Assembly (NCBI GenBank): GCA_027924585.1
Contig: BSBM01000711.1
Coordinates: 9,548,501-9,612,500, forward strand
Source of the DNA: Larix kaempferi
Lineage: Eukaryota; Streptophyta; Pinopsida; Pinales; Pinaceae
DNA length: 64,000 bases
Reading direction: 5' to 3'
Under the pieces are notes generated by a model. The model was not told the origin of the DNA, did not search any database, and saw only the letters and a list, made by a program, of their open reading frames with translations. A program made the position numbers and the translations under genes. Of the stretch, positions 1 to 10,873 are shown piece by piece (within the stretch, counting starts at the first letter, position 1; the number at the start of each line of letters is the position of its first letter).

Positions 1-146
1 GTACTTTATCATTCACACTCTTTGTGGGGGAATGATTCAAAATGTATACTACACAATCTATACCTTCAACCCAATACTCATTTGGTAGATGTTTATCCTT
101 TATCATGGTTCTTTTCATTTCCATGATTGATCTATTTTTTCTTTAA
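1..146 (-). pseudogene. pol: Copia-4 integrase fragment, copy 1
   Basis: The minus strand reads a Ty1/copia integrase stretch after the catalytic Glu, including motifs like LPNEYWVEG and NHSPTKSV. It is the same sequence as 20410-20555, where more of the fragment is present. It abuts Copia-1a near 146 without a recognisable LTR or target duplication, so it is a truncated remnant. Confidence 0.8.
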
Positions 147-2017
147 TTACTTTTCTCAAATTGCATGTAGTTTCTATTTTTCAGTTACTTTTATTGTAAA
201 AGTGCATCTCCCTTAAATTATAAAAGTGAGTCACTTAAAATCTTTTAGTTTTTTGCATGCAATATTTAAAGTAATAATATTGTAAAAGTGAAACTCCACT
301 TATTTTACAAAAGTGGTTCACATAAAGCAACATTATTGTAAAGTGAGTTTAAAAGGTAAATATTTGGAAGAGGGGGGGCATTTTTTATCAGTTGGGTCAA
401 TCATTTTCCTACCTTGTATCTTTTGGGGTCACATACAACCATTTTTTCAATCAAGCATAACTTCCTCATCCAGAGTCATTTTTCAGTGCTATTTTTTTTT
501 AAACAGTCTAGTTTTTCGAGATCTTTGCATCCATACCATTGGTTTATTTTTTTACAGCCTTAATTTTACAATATGGATTCCCTATGTGATATTCTACTTA
601 CTAGTTCTAACTATTTCTCATTGAAATCTCATATGGATGATGTCCTACGAAGTAGGGGACTTTACCGAATTACCTCCAGGAAAGAAAAAGAGCCAACTGA
701 TGCTGATAAGAAAATAAAATGGGCTAATAAATGTGATGAATCCCATGGATTGATTGGGATGTAAATATTTATTGATTTATGATTTCACATATCTAGAATT
801 GATGAACTAGAGCAAGCTTGGGAAAAATTGGAATTTTTGTTTGATAAACACAATGAGGATCGAGGTCACCAGCTATAAAATGAGTTGATTTACTTAAATC
901 CAACTGATTTTTTGTGCATTCAAGATTATCCATCTAAGTAAAAATCTCTTAGACTCTTATGTGTAGAATGAAAAATTAAAAGAGAAGACAAGCAATGCAT
1001 TTATCCTATTATTTTCAAACTTGGACCTGCATATTCTATTCTTGTATCTACATTTTACTCCATGAAAGAATCCTTGGATCCAACTAGCTATAAAGAGCCT
1101 ACTCTTGAATCCTTTTGTGATTCTTTGATTAGAGAGTAGGATAAGATCATACATCTTGGAATGATTAGAAATGGAGATACATCTGAAAAATCCTTGCTAG
1201 AACAATAGAAAGAGAAGTCCAAGCATCCCAAGAAGCAAAATATTCACAATAATCAAACAAAAAAGGGTCCGAAACCCTCTTAGCTAGCATATTATTCAAA
1301 AAATGACAAAGGAAACAAATCGAAAGGTAAGAAGATTGAGTGTCATTGCAAATTTTGAGGGAAATATAATCATGATCAATCTAAATGTTTCAAGAAGATG
1401 GAAGCCTTGGAAGCAGGAATGAAGGAGCACCACATCAACCTTGATTCGTCCTCAGAATCTTCAACTCACGGACATGCACTTTGTGCTTCAGTTTTTTTCT
1501 AAAATGCATCTTCTTCTTCTACTTCGAATGAGTGGTTCATTGATTCTGGAGCATCTTATAATATTGATAAGGATAAAGCCATGTTTTCTACTATGCATGA
1601 AAGTAACACCAAAAAAATATTTTTTGGTGATGATAGATTTCTTAGTGTTGTAGAATCTAGAATAGTTCCAGTAGATAATAGACATTTTAGTGATGTACTA
1701 TATGTTCCAAGAATTTCCTGCAATTTGTTGTCAATCTATCAAATCACTCATTCTAGTGAAGGTAAAATTGTAAGGCTTACACCTCACCAAGTTGTAATCA
1801 AGGATTTTAAATATCCTAAGCATGTCCTAGCCACTGGAATTGTTGATGATATTATCAGGTTGTACAAGTTTAACAACTTTTGGACATCACCTTTTCCCTT
1901 ACTTTTTGTTGCTCATAGTGATGACTTGAGCAAACTTTGGTATGAGGTCACTTAAATTATCGCTCATTGCAACAACTATGTAAATAAAATATGGTGATAA
2001 GCATTCCGATGGTATCT
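147..2017 (+). mobile_element. Copia-1a, 5' portion, copy 1
   Basis: This is the leader, gag and protease part of a Ty1/copia element. It aligns with Copia-1c from about 55090 onward, but its LTR, primer binding site and first leader part are missing. It is interrupted at 2017 by gypsy-2a, which duplicated the target TATCT (2013-2017 and 6939-6943). The uninterrupted site is visible in Copia-1c near 56950-56963, in the sequence gatggtatctttcatgg. The element resumes at 6944. Confidence 0.85.
573..1955 (+). pseudogene. gag: Copia-1a gag and protease remains, copy 1
   Basis: The frame opens at ATG 573 (MDSLCDILLT...), as in Copia-1c at 55511, and is soon broken by stops. The order is a gag-like region, then a CCHC-type knuckle near 1340-1395 (HCKF...GKYNHDQSKC, one stop inside), then a copia protease near 1525-1900 with the catalytic motif WFIDSGAS and the downstream LYVPRISCNLLS motif. 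Gag would form the particle and the protease would cut the polyprotein. Several stops and frame changes make it non-functional. Confidence 0.8.
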
Positions 2018-2436
2018 TGTGAAGAACCTGCAATAATTAATTACTGAAAACACATGAGATAGCAGAAATAACAAAACTCATAATCGCTTTATTGATCGCA
2101 TGCCACTTCGAGGGGGCAACCTCCTTTGACCAAGCTCAATACAAATAACTTCATGGTTCCTTCATTGGTCTCAATACAAACTTATATACTAATTCTAAGC
2201 GCCAATACCATGTGTTAATACAAACCATGGGTCAATACCATGTGTTAATACAAACCATGGGCCAATACAAACTATGGATCAATAATTACTACGGGACGAC
2301 TTACAAAGCATATGCGTCCAACAACAATAATACAAACTATGGATCAACAAATACTACGAGACGACTTACAGATCATATGCATCCAACAACAATATACCAA
2401 CAAAGTAAATAGAAGGGTTGACATGGGTTCCTAACA
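2018..2436 (-). repeat. gypsy-2a 3' LTR, copy 1
   Basis: On the minus strand it starts TGTTAGGAACCC and ends TTCTTCACA. It holds two tandem units of about 65 bp (accacaac-type block around 2270-2395), as do the other gypsy-2 LTRs. It also carries one extra short unit of about 30 bp around 2205-2265. That extra unit explains its 419 bp against 385 bp for the 5' LTR. A purine tract (AAGGGAGAGGGGA on the minus strand) borders it at 2437-2450. Confidence 0.9.
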
Positions 2437-4006
2437 TCCCCTCTCCCTTAGAAAAAGCTTTGTCCTCAAAGCTTTAGATGTGGAAATTGATGCAGAATCT
2501 GAAGGAGTGGTTTCCCTGTAGCATCCTTGGGTTGCATTTCGGGCCACTGACGCCTTTTGAGTTTCAGGAGGATTACTTGGAAGGTTGTAGACGAAGAAGA
2601 ACCATATCAAATGTGTGAAAAGTGAGCTCTAAATAGTGCTAATTGTCTTATTGTTTTAGTCGAATTCTTGCCATGTGAAGATTGTCCTGCAGAACGAGAA
2701 GAATCAGATCGTGATTTCGAAGAACCGAGTCAATTTTCTGAACTAGGGAGCTGCCGAGGGTGTATGGAAGATGAACTGGTGGTGCCTGTCCATAGACTAC
2801 TTCATATGGTTTCCTTTTAGACATGGCATTGTACCACTGGAGCGCTTCTAGGAAATCCATAGAAATAGTTGTCCAAATCTATGTAGGGATGGGAAAGGGT
2901 TCGAGCAGTCCCGAAATGAGTGTCGTTTCACCCTTGTTGACCTAGAAAGTATCACACTCAACCACCATCTATTAAATTGTCATTTTCAGTCCCTGCCAAA
3001 AGAAGTTACACTGTTCTTGGTCATACATTTTGAACAACCCAGTGTGCCCTGCCGATGAAGAAGCATGGAGTTCATAGAAGAGATAGCCCTGTTGAATAGA
3101 TTGCAACCAATTTGGAACAAGCATAGAAATAGCTATAAGAGAAACTGGGTCATCAAATGTGCGAGAAGGAGCATATGCCACCATATTGTCCTTACCCTTC
3201 TTGTAAGTGATCGCATAGTCATAACCAATGAGTGGGATAACCCATTTCAGGTGTGCAGGGGAGGAGACTCGTTGTTCCAGGAAATTTTCCAGACTCTGGA
3301 GATCAGTCTGGATGCAGAAATAATTCCCTAATAGGGATTGTTGCCACTTCGGTACTACATGCAAAATAGCCATCATTTCTTGCTAAGATGTAGATACAGG
3401 TAAATGCTTACCGAAAAGGTCTCTTGAAGGCAGCAAGCCCACTGGTGCAGCAAAGACACCTGCATATCTTTCCAAGGAAGTAGTGGAGACCATTGATGGG
3501 TGCATTTGAATGGAATGGAGCTGAGTGATGACACCATGTGAATTCTTCTTAAGGATCTTTTCCAGGCGATGTGAACTGATGATGCGAAGAGACCCTGGTT
3601 GTAAGCCCGTAAATTTGTGTTGTGTCCCATTGACTGAAAATTGCATGCATAGTTCAACAAAATCCCATAAGATGGGGACAAGTGTGTGTAACCATTGAAC
3701 GCCCAAAACCACATCACATCCACCTAAGGACAACGAAAAAATATATCAGAGCATAGGTTATAATCTTCCAGAGAGATATGCACATTGTGACACTTTCCCT
3801 TGCAAGGTAAGATGCCCCCATTGGTAACCATGACTTCAAAGTTGGAGCAAGGATGGACAGAACAATCAGCCAGTTTGGAGATCCGGAGGTCAATGAAGTT
3901 ATGAGTGCTACCTGAATCAATGAGTATTGTAAGAGGAATCTTCTTGAAGTAACCCCTGACCCGCATTGTTTGGGAGGTGGGGACGTCGGATAAAGCATGG
4001 AGAGAT
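2437..4006 (-). pseudogene. pol: gypsy-2a protease, RNase H and integrase remains, copy 1
   Basis: Read leftwards, the first part is a protease with LIDSGSTHNFID (about 3870-3910) and VLGVQWL. A reverse-transcriptase start (FAAPVGLLPSRD, near 3420-3450) follows and then jumps directly to RNase H, with LGNYFCIQTD and ITYKKGKDN (3180-3376). Next are an integrase HHCC region (GHTGLFKM...CNFFWQG, near 2990-3040) and the integrase end (PYEVVYGQAPPVHLP, near 2750-2830). The RT palm and the DDE core are absent. Several stops and shifts are present. Confidence 0.85.
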
Positions 4007-4011
4007 ATTTC

Positions 4012-4624
4012 TGTTAGAAAAAATAGGATCGCGGAGCAATAACAATAAACAGAAATGCAAATATAATCACACATACACATTTCAAGAGAGACACAGATAT
4101 ATCGTGGTTCACCCAACTTGGGCTACGTCCACACTGAATTTTCCAGTCCTTATTATTATTACCGTCCAGCAAGTCGAAGGGATACAACCTGCAGCACAAC
4201 CGCTACACTTCCTCTTCTCTGTTTTTACAGTCTCTCTCCAGATCTCAAAGATCTTTATAATGCATAAAACCTAATACATCAACCCTAGCCGTATTACAAT
4301 GTATTTCTTTAATAAGGGAAATACAATGGGAAAATACCACGGGATACCCAAAACCATCGGCCCGCAAAACAGCTGGCGAAAACAACCCCAAAAATTTTCT
4401 TCGGGGGCGCTGCTCCTGAACCCCCGCCGGGGGACCACTAGCCCCCGGACCCCCCAGCCAGGGGGGATGGGCCCCCCTGGAACCCCGTGGGGGGGCGATG
4501 CCCCCCCACACCCCCCCGCTGGGGTGAGTGTACAGTCCACCTACACATCATATAGAACTGGGGTACAAACACAGCTGATACAATATCATCTATGAGACTA
4601 GAAGATCTGGCTCCACAACCAACA
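4012..4624 (-). repeat. Solo LTR inserted in gypsy-2a, copy 1
   Basis: This 613-bp sequence starts TGTTAGAAAA and ends CAACCAACA on the plus strand. It is flanked by identical 5-bp repeats ATTTC (4007-4011 and 4625-4629). There is no internal region, so it is a solo LTR left by LTR-LTR recombination. The minus strand is probably the sense strand, because there the wording (GTGGACGTAGCC..., then GTGAACCACG, ending TCTAACA) resembles the R-U5 end of plant copia LTRs. A G/C-run block lies at 4405-4525. Confidence 0.92.
4405..4525 (-). other. G-run cluster with quadruplex potential, copy 1
   Basis: About 120 bp of the solo LTR consists of C-runs on the plus strand and G-runs of 3-7 on the minus strand. 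The runs are separated by short loops, with several self-complementary GGGGG/CCCCC pairs. It could fold as G-quadruplexes or hairpins. The sequence contrasts sharply with the AT-rich surroundings. Confidence 0.7.
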
Positions 4625-4629
4625 ATTTC

Positions 4630-5443
4630 TGGTTTCTTGTCTTGAGATGGGGGCTCAATAGGCGGCTCCTGAATGCCGACTTAATCATCCATTGTATCTG
4701 GAGCTTCTTCACCATTTTAGAGGCAGGAGAAGAATCCATATACAAGAGATAGAGCTTTTGTTGAACACATCTATGTCCTCGAGTGAATTTCTCATCACAA
4801 TTATAACAAAACCCTTTTTATCTACTTTCCTACATCTATGTTTCAGACAAATTCTTGATAGGAGTTGATCGAGGAGCTGGAGGGATGGGAGGTCGTTGAG
4901 AACCCACATTTCGAAAGGGGATAGAAGTGGGTTTGAAGCATTGTTGGGTTGCAATCTTGTCTTCTGCGAACTTAGCCAACCCCAGGGCTTCCATCACTGT
5001 GTTGGGTCAGAACATTTTAACCTTTGAGCGGATTTCATCCTTAAGACCAGTGATAAAACAAGTCCTGTAGAATTCATCAGACAATCCTTCTGTGTGATAG
5101 GCTAGTTTTTCAAATTCTGTCTGATACTCTCTCAGAGTGCCAATTTGGCAAGGTTTAGTGCCAACGGTACCATTGAAGAGCTTCCTATTCCAAATGAAAG
5201 GGTGCAAGTGGAACTTTTTGGACATCAAAAGTATTATGCAGACTAAAATATTGTTCAGCATGATAGATCCATCTAGCTGGATCAGTACCCATTGTCTGAT
5301 GAAGAATCGGACTGTCATTTGTTGTTCATGGCTGAATGCTCAAGATGGAGGCTAAGAAATTTTTCATCCAGATCCTGGAGTTTGGTTTGGATGGCTGTAA
5401 GTGCTTCCTCCATGGTTTTTGCTCCTACGTGGGTGACAACCAT
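4630..5443 (-). pseudogene. gag: gypsy-2a gag remains, copy 1
   Basis: The start ATG at 5443 (minus) corresponds to the gag start of gypsy-2b at 45710. The translation has MEEALTAIQTKLQDLDEKF, then REYQTEFEKLA and GLKDEIRSKVKMF (5007-5160), typical of the Ty3/gypsy gag family. Against gypsy-2b, roughly 70 bp are missing near 5290-5320 and another stretch near 5150. A weak CCHC knuckle region lies near 4790-4850. Stops and the deletions make it non-coding. The solo LTR has cut it from the protease. Confidence 0.82.
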
Positions 5444-6539
5444 AACTAGGAGGTTTTTTTTTTTTAGGGGGGGAATGGGTAGAAAAACATAAACATAACC
5501 TTATTTAGTAAAAGGAAATTTGGATTTGGGAAAAACTATGATGGATAATTGGGGTTTGACTAGGTTTTGGACACTTTTGAATGGATAGGGAAGCAAAAAA
5601 TGAGGAATTCAGAAGCGGGGTGAAAGAATGGAAAAATTTGTCAAAGAGGGACAAAGAAGCAGAAATAGGGAATGAACATAGTGGCAAAATTTGAAGGCGG
5701 TTGGGTGAAAATCAAAGAAGTTATGGCAAACCCTAAAAATAGACAAATGTGGTATTTCTGGCTTTGGGAAGTGGAATTTGGGATAGGGTCCTTAGGAATG
5801 AAAGATGCAGAATGAGATTACAAGGGTGTCAGGGATGTTTCAAGGGAAATAGAGTGAAAACAAAGAAGATATGGCGAAAAAAAAGAATTTTTTTATTTTA
5901 TTTTATTTTATTATTAATTTATTTCTAGAATGGATTTGCTACAGCGCAGAAGGGATCGAAAATAGATAGATCTGCAATGACGCGGAAGTGATCGACAACA
6001 GATGGATCTGAAACGGTGCCAAATGGATCGAAAAAGGCTGGATCTGAAATGGATTTAAGAATAGATCTGAAACGGTTGGATCTGGAACATCTTTCAGAAT
6101 GGATCTAAAATAGCTCGAAATTTATCGGCAACAGTTCAACTAAAAATAGATATGGACCCCAGGTATGTTCGGTTTCCTAACAATTCATGGGTTTCACTTC
6201 GTCACCAATGCTATCTTACGGCTTGTGTATTGGTGCTGTACCCCTCACTCCATGGCTCAGGTAAAACTGATAACCGCTTTGCCACAAACGATAGCTCTTG
6301 GTTTACCTCATGTGTGAGAACTAGTCAATCAGGTAGGGGTCGTTTCCTTTTCGCTGGCAGGTCCTCTCAATGGGCCAACTATTTCGGGGTTCCTGTGGTA
6401 CTCCTCACAATGAGTTTTAGGGATTATGCCCAAGTGCTTCCCACAGTTAAGCGTATAGGGATTATTCCCAGATCCAAACTTGCAACAGATGCGAAAAAAA
6501 TTAATTGGCAGAAATTCCACCCAATGAGCCCAAGAAAGT
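5444..6539 (-). other. gypsy-2a 5' leader, copy 1
   Basis: This is the untranslated region between the primer binding site and gag. It carries a T-run at 5454-5465 (12 T here, 11 T in copy 2), an AT-rich stretch near 5880-5930, and several degenerate copies of a short word like GATCTGAAACGG between 5935 and 6130. The same leader, in reverse complement, is found in gypsy-2b at 30449-30557 plus 44810-45709. No gene is seen. Confidence 0.8.
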
Positions 6540-6551
6540 GCTATGATACCA
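6540..6551 (-). promoter_or_regulatory. gypsy-2a primer binding site, copy 1
   Basis: On the minus strand TGGTATCATAGC lies 2 bases after the 5' LTR. It differs by one base from TGGTATCAGAGC, the usual site for the initiator tRNA-Met, which gypsy-2b keeps. Confidence 0.88.
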
Positions 6552-6553
6552 GA

Positions 6554-6938
6554 TGTGAAGAACCTGCAATAATTAATTACTGAAAAAACACGAGATAGCA
6601 AAAATAACAGAACTCATAATCGCTTTATTGATCACAGGCCACTTCGAGGGGGCTCCTTTGAGCAAGCTCAATACAAATAATTTCATGGTGCCTTCATTGG
6701 TCTCAACACAAACTTATATACTAAGTCTAGGCGCCAATACCATGTGTCAATACAAACCATGGGCCAATACAAACTATGGATCAACAATTACTACGGGACG
6801 ACTTACAAAGCATATGCGTCCAACAACAATAATACAAACTATGGATCAACAAATACTACGAGACGACTTACAAAGCACATGTATCCAACAACAATATACT
6901 AACAAAGTAAATAGAAGGGTTTACATGGTTTCCTAACA
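6554..6938 (-). repeat. gypsy-2a 5' LTR, copy 1
   Basis: 385 bp, reverse complement of the gypsy-2b LTR type. It borders the target duplication TATCT at 6939-6943 and has two internal tandem units of about 65 bp. Confidence 0.9.
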
Positions 6939-6943
6939 TATCT

Positions 6944-9621
6944 TGCATGGATGGTGTTTATTTTGGTTGTGTACTCGAAAAACGTCATCGAGATAGTTTT
7001 GAAAAACGTACCTCTTGGCACTCCTTGGACCCCCTGGAGCTTGTGCATAGTGACTTGTGTGGTCCTCTTCCATCTGATTCCTTTTTTGGTTTCAAATACT
7101 TCTTACCTTTCATTGATGATTACTCTAGACACACTTGGGTTCATTTATAAAACTTAAGAGTGAAGTATTTAACATGTTCTTGGCCTACAAGGCCCTTGTT
7201 GAAAAAAAATCTGGTCATCAAATTATTAAGTTAAGATCTAATAATGGAGGAGAATATGTTAACTATAATTTCACTACTTTCTGCATTGGACAAGTAATCC
7301 AACAACAACACACGGCTCCATATACACCACAACAAAATGGTGCAGCTGAACGAAAGAACCGCACTTTAAAAGAAATGGCTAATTGTACGCTTCAAGCTAA
7401 GGGACTAAGTCTTCAATTTTGTGTTGAATCCATAAATTTTGCAAATTACATAGTTAATCTCACCCCCACTAAATCTTTACAATATATCACACAGGAAGAA
7501 GCATGGAGTAAAATTAAACCAAATGTAAGTCACTTCCGTGTGTTTGGTAGTGAAGCATGGGATCATATTCCAGATGAAAAACGGAAAGCACTCCAGCCTA
7601 AAGTGAAAAGTGCATATTTGTTAGATATTCTAAAAGCGTAAAAGGTTATAGAATTCCTCATACACAATATCATGATATAATTATTAGAAGATATGTTAAA
7701 TTTGATTAAAATATCTTGGCTTGCGAGCCCAACTCAATGTTTGTGCCATCTCTTTCCTACGAGCCTAATTCGATGCTTGTGCCTTCTTATACTCACAAAT
7801 TCCTTGACATCATTCCAATTCCAGTTTCTGATGATAACAGTGAGGATGAAATTCCACCTCCACCTACTCATTTTCCTCTAGTTGCACCAACACAATCGCT
7901 TCCTCGATGGGTCCGTTCAACATGTGAAGCAGCTGGTGATCTTGTCGGTGATCCTAGAGATCAACAACGAACGTGTTCTCAGTTCCAATGAGCCTCTTCT
8001 CTTTTGGCTCGATTTTCCGAGAATCATGATCCAAATACTTTTGCAGAAGCTTCAAGGAAACCATATTGGGATGCAGCTATGGATGAAGCATATCATTCCT
8101 TAATGGCAAATGATACTTGGGATCTTGTCCGTCTTCCAAAAGGAAGAAATGTTTTTCAGATGTAAATGGGTCTACCGAACTAAGTATGCCTTAGATGTAA
8201 GTGTTGAAAGGATTAAGGAAAGGTTAGTTGCCAAAGGTTTTTCCCAAGTTGAATGAATTGACTACAATGAAACCTTTTCCCCTGTCACAAAAATGAACTC
8301 CATCCACCTTGTTCTTTCCCTTGTAGCCTTACATAAATGGGAGGTCCGTCAAATGGATGTCAAGTCTTCATTTTTACATGCTGATTTGAAGCAGGAAATT
8401 TACATGGAACAACCTCCTAGATAAGATCAGAATGACTCTAACCTTGTTTGTCTCCTTAAAAAATCCTTATATGGCGTTAAGCAATCCCCTCAAGCCTAGT
8501 ATGCCAAAATGGATAGCTTTCTCCTTGACACTAGTTTTTCTAGATGTCATTCTGACCCTAATGTCTATACCAAGAAAGTAGGAAAAAAATCTCATCATCC
8601 TTGTTCTTTATGTTGATGATTTTATTCTTACTGATAGCAACCTTAATCTTTTAACCCATGTGAAATCTAGTCTTAAGCAAAAATTTGAAATGACAAAGTT
8701 AGGACATTTGCATTATTTTCTTGGCCTCCAAGGTTTGCAAACCAAAGAAAGAATCTTTCTTTCTAAGTCTAAGTATGCTTGTGACCTTCTTCATCGCTTT
8801 CACGTGGAATACTGTAAACCAACCCCCTCTCCCTTCCAGTCTGGAGTCAAAATTTATGCCACTTTCACTTCACCCGAAGTTGATGCCACCCTATATCGTC
8901 AGCTTGTTGGTAGTCTCTTACACTTGACTCATACCATCCTGATGTTTCCTTTCTCGTTGGTTGTGTTTCCAACTATATGCAATCGCCCCATGAAATTCAT
9001 TGTAAAGCAGCAAAAATAATACTTCAATATATTCGGGGTACAATTCAGTTTGGGATTCATTACAATTCACCGGGGACTCCTTTGTTGGTTGGTTTCACTG
9101 ATTTCCTATTGGGTTGACGATCCTGATGATTAGAAGTCTACTACAGGTTATGTTTTTTGTCTGGGTTCTAGACTTGTCACTTGGGATTGTAAGAAAAAAC
9201 AAGCTCTTGATCTCTCTTCAGTAGAAGCAGAGTATCGTGCAGTAGTTAATGCCATGCAAGCAACTTTATGGCTTTGATATATCCTTTTAGAGTTTGAATT
9301 CCAGCAGCAACATCCAACTCCCCTTTGGTGTGACAATCAAAGTTCCATAAAGCTCACCAAAGATCCAGTTTAAAATCAACGCAAAAAACACATTGAGATA
9401 CATATGCACTTCATAAGAAATCTTGTTCATGATCACCTTCTTGAAGTGCTCTTTTTCCCTACAGATGATCAAATTGCAAACATATTCACCAAATCTCTTA
9501 CAGAAGGGAAGTTTTCTAAACTTTGATCTATGTTAGGAGCTCGAGAACTTGTCATTAAGAGGGGATAGGCTCTAACTCCTCCTTTCTCCTAATAGTGTCA
9601 CATGTCACTTTTGTAAATCCT
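6944..9621 (+). mobile_element. Copia-1a, 3' portion, copy 1
   Basis: This continues the copia element after the gypsy-2a insertion, through integrase, reverse transcriptase and RNase H. A purine-rich ATTAAGAGGGGA at 9554-9565 looks like the polypurine tract, so the 3' LTR would begin near 9566. Only about 55 bp of that LTR remain before gypsy-2b starts at 9622. Confidence 0.8.
6946..9540 (+). pseudogene. pol: Copia-1a pol remains (integrase, RT, RNase H), copy 1
   Basis: Integrase reads HSDLCGPLP (first Asp present, near 7049), RSNNGGEY (the second catalytic Asp is Asn, near 7232-7255) and NGAAERKNR (Glu present, near 7340). Reverse transcriptase begins near 8080 (TWDLVRLPKG) and keeps LYVDDFILT near 8605-8635, but it has several stops. 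The RNase H region at 9080-9500 reads SSVEAEYRAVV and WCDNQSSIKL. Multiple stops and shifts make it a decayed gene. Confidence 0.85.
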
Positions 9622-10026
9622 TGTTAGGAACCCATGTCAACCCTTCTATTTACTTTGTTAGTATATTGTTGTTGGACGCATATGCTTTGTAAGTTGTCCC
9701 GTAGTATTTGTTGATCCATAGTTTGCATTATTGTTGTTGGACGCATATGCTTTGTAAGTCGTCCCGTAGTAATTGTTGATCCATATTTTGTATTGGCCTA
9801 TGGTTTGTATTGACACATGGTATTGACCCATGGTATTGGTGCCTAGACTTAGTATATAAGTTTGTGTTGAGACCAATTAAAGTATTGTGAAGTTATTTGT
9901 ATTGAGCTTGCTCAAAGGAGGTTGCCCCCTCGAAGTGGCCTGTGATCAATATAAAAGTGATTCTGAGTTCTGTTATTTCTGCTATCTCATGTGTTTTCAT
10001 TAATTAATTATTGCAAAATCTTCACA
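9622..10026 (+). repeat. gypsy-2b 5' LTR, copy 1
   Basis: 405 bp, starting TGTTAGGAACCC and ending TCTTCACA, related to the gypsy-2a LTRs but in the opposite orientation. It is inserted into the 3' LTR remnant of Copia-1a. The left 5 bp are ATCCT; the right flank is lost. It has two tandem units of about 65 bp (9665-9790). Confidence 0.9.
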
Positions 10027-10149
10027 TCTGGTATCAGAGCACTTTCTTGGGCTCGCTTGGTGAAACTTCTGCCAAATTTATTTTTCGTATCTATTGCAGC
10101 TTCGGATATGGTAATAATCCCTATCCACTTAACTATGAGAAGTAATTGG
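10027..10149 (+). other. gypsy-2b primer binding site and start of leader, copy 1
   Basis: TGGTATCAGAGC at 10029-10040 is a perfect tRNA-iMet-type primer binding site, 2 bases after the LTR. The leader then matches the reverse complement of 6435-6539 until it is split at 10149 by the Tat-like element. The last five bases before the split, ATTGG (10145-10149), are the left target duplication. Confidence 0.9.
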
Positions 10150-10873
10150 TGTTAACACCTAAAAAGTGCTCACTAGCTCATTCCCTTATTCACATGACCC
10201 ATTTGTCCACTTTTCCACCATCTGAGCCTCTGAAACCAACAAAAGGTCACCAAAAGACCTTAGTACACCGCTTTTTCCATTAAAAAAGATTATTTTTCCT
10301 GAAAAGCATAAAAAACCCTAAAAAAGGGTCCAAATTCCCAAAAATATTAAAAAGGGAATTAAAATATTATTTTTATTCAAAAAAGGAAAAAGGAGGGAAA
10401 AGTACCTAAACCATGTTGGTCAATACCATTTGGTTTCCACAAAACCACAAATGGTATTTCCCACCACCGAAACCTATAAAAAGGTGGTAGGGGCTCCTCA
10501 TTTAAGATCCATCCATTATCTCATCCTCATGCTGCCGAAATCTTCCTTGAGCATTTTGGCCATTGTAAGCAACCTTGGAGAAGGAGACCTCTTGGATCTT
10601 GGAGCTACTCATCTTGGGAGTTACTCAACATCAACCTTCACCATTGAAGGTATTATCGCAAGCACTTGCTTGTCCCCCATTTTTCAATACAAATTCATTC
10701 TTTAATATTTTCTTGTTCTTGTTTTTTAAATGTTTACACTATTTGCTTATATTCTTGCATAGATCCATGATTAGTTTTGTTTAGATTAGTTTCTTGTTTA
10801 ATTCTATTGAAACTGCTGCTACTAGTTAGCAGGTGCCCATAGCACTAAGCCTGGTTGCAAAACCGGGCCAACA
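10150..10873 (+). repeat. Tat-like 5' LTR, copy 1
   Basis: 724 bp, starting TGTTAACACC and ending GGGCCAACA. A TATA box (TATAAAAA) lies at 10475-10482. It differs from the copy 2 LTR at about 10330 (A in place of C); copy 2 and the 3' LTR agree, so this copy is the derived one. A candidate primer site TGGAGACTCTGCTGG starts 5 bases after the LTR; I cannot assign its tRNA. Confidence 0.92.

Larger units (their letters stand above)
2018..6938 (-). mobile_element. gypsy-2a: Ty3/gypsy element nested in Copia-1a, copy 1
   Basis: This minus-strand element is bounded by LTRs at 6554-6938 (5') and 2018-2436 (3') and flanked by the target duplication TATCT. A primer binding site follows the 5' LTR and a purine tract precedes the 3' LTR. 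Remains of gag, protease, RNase H and integrase lie inside. Most of reverse transcriptase and the integrase core are deleted, so it is a non-autonomous derivative. A solo LTR sits inside at 4012-4624. The polyprotein tail ends near the 3' LTR in a chromovirus-like way, but I see no chromodomain. Confidence 0.92.

Noticed and set aside
3065-3331. Plus-strand frames opposite gypsy-2a pol
   Set aside because: The minus strand carries the recognisable RNase H and integrase motifs; these are its shadows.
4245-4595. Gly/Pro-rich frames on both strands of the solo LTR
   Set aside because: Produced by the G/C-run block of an LTR; no conserved domain.
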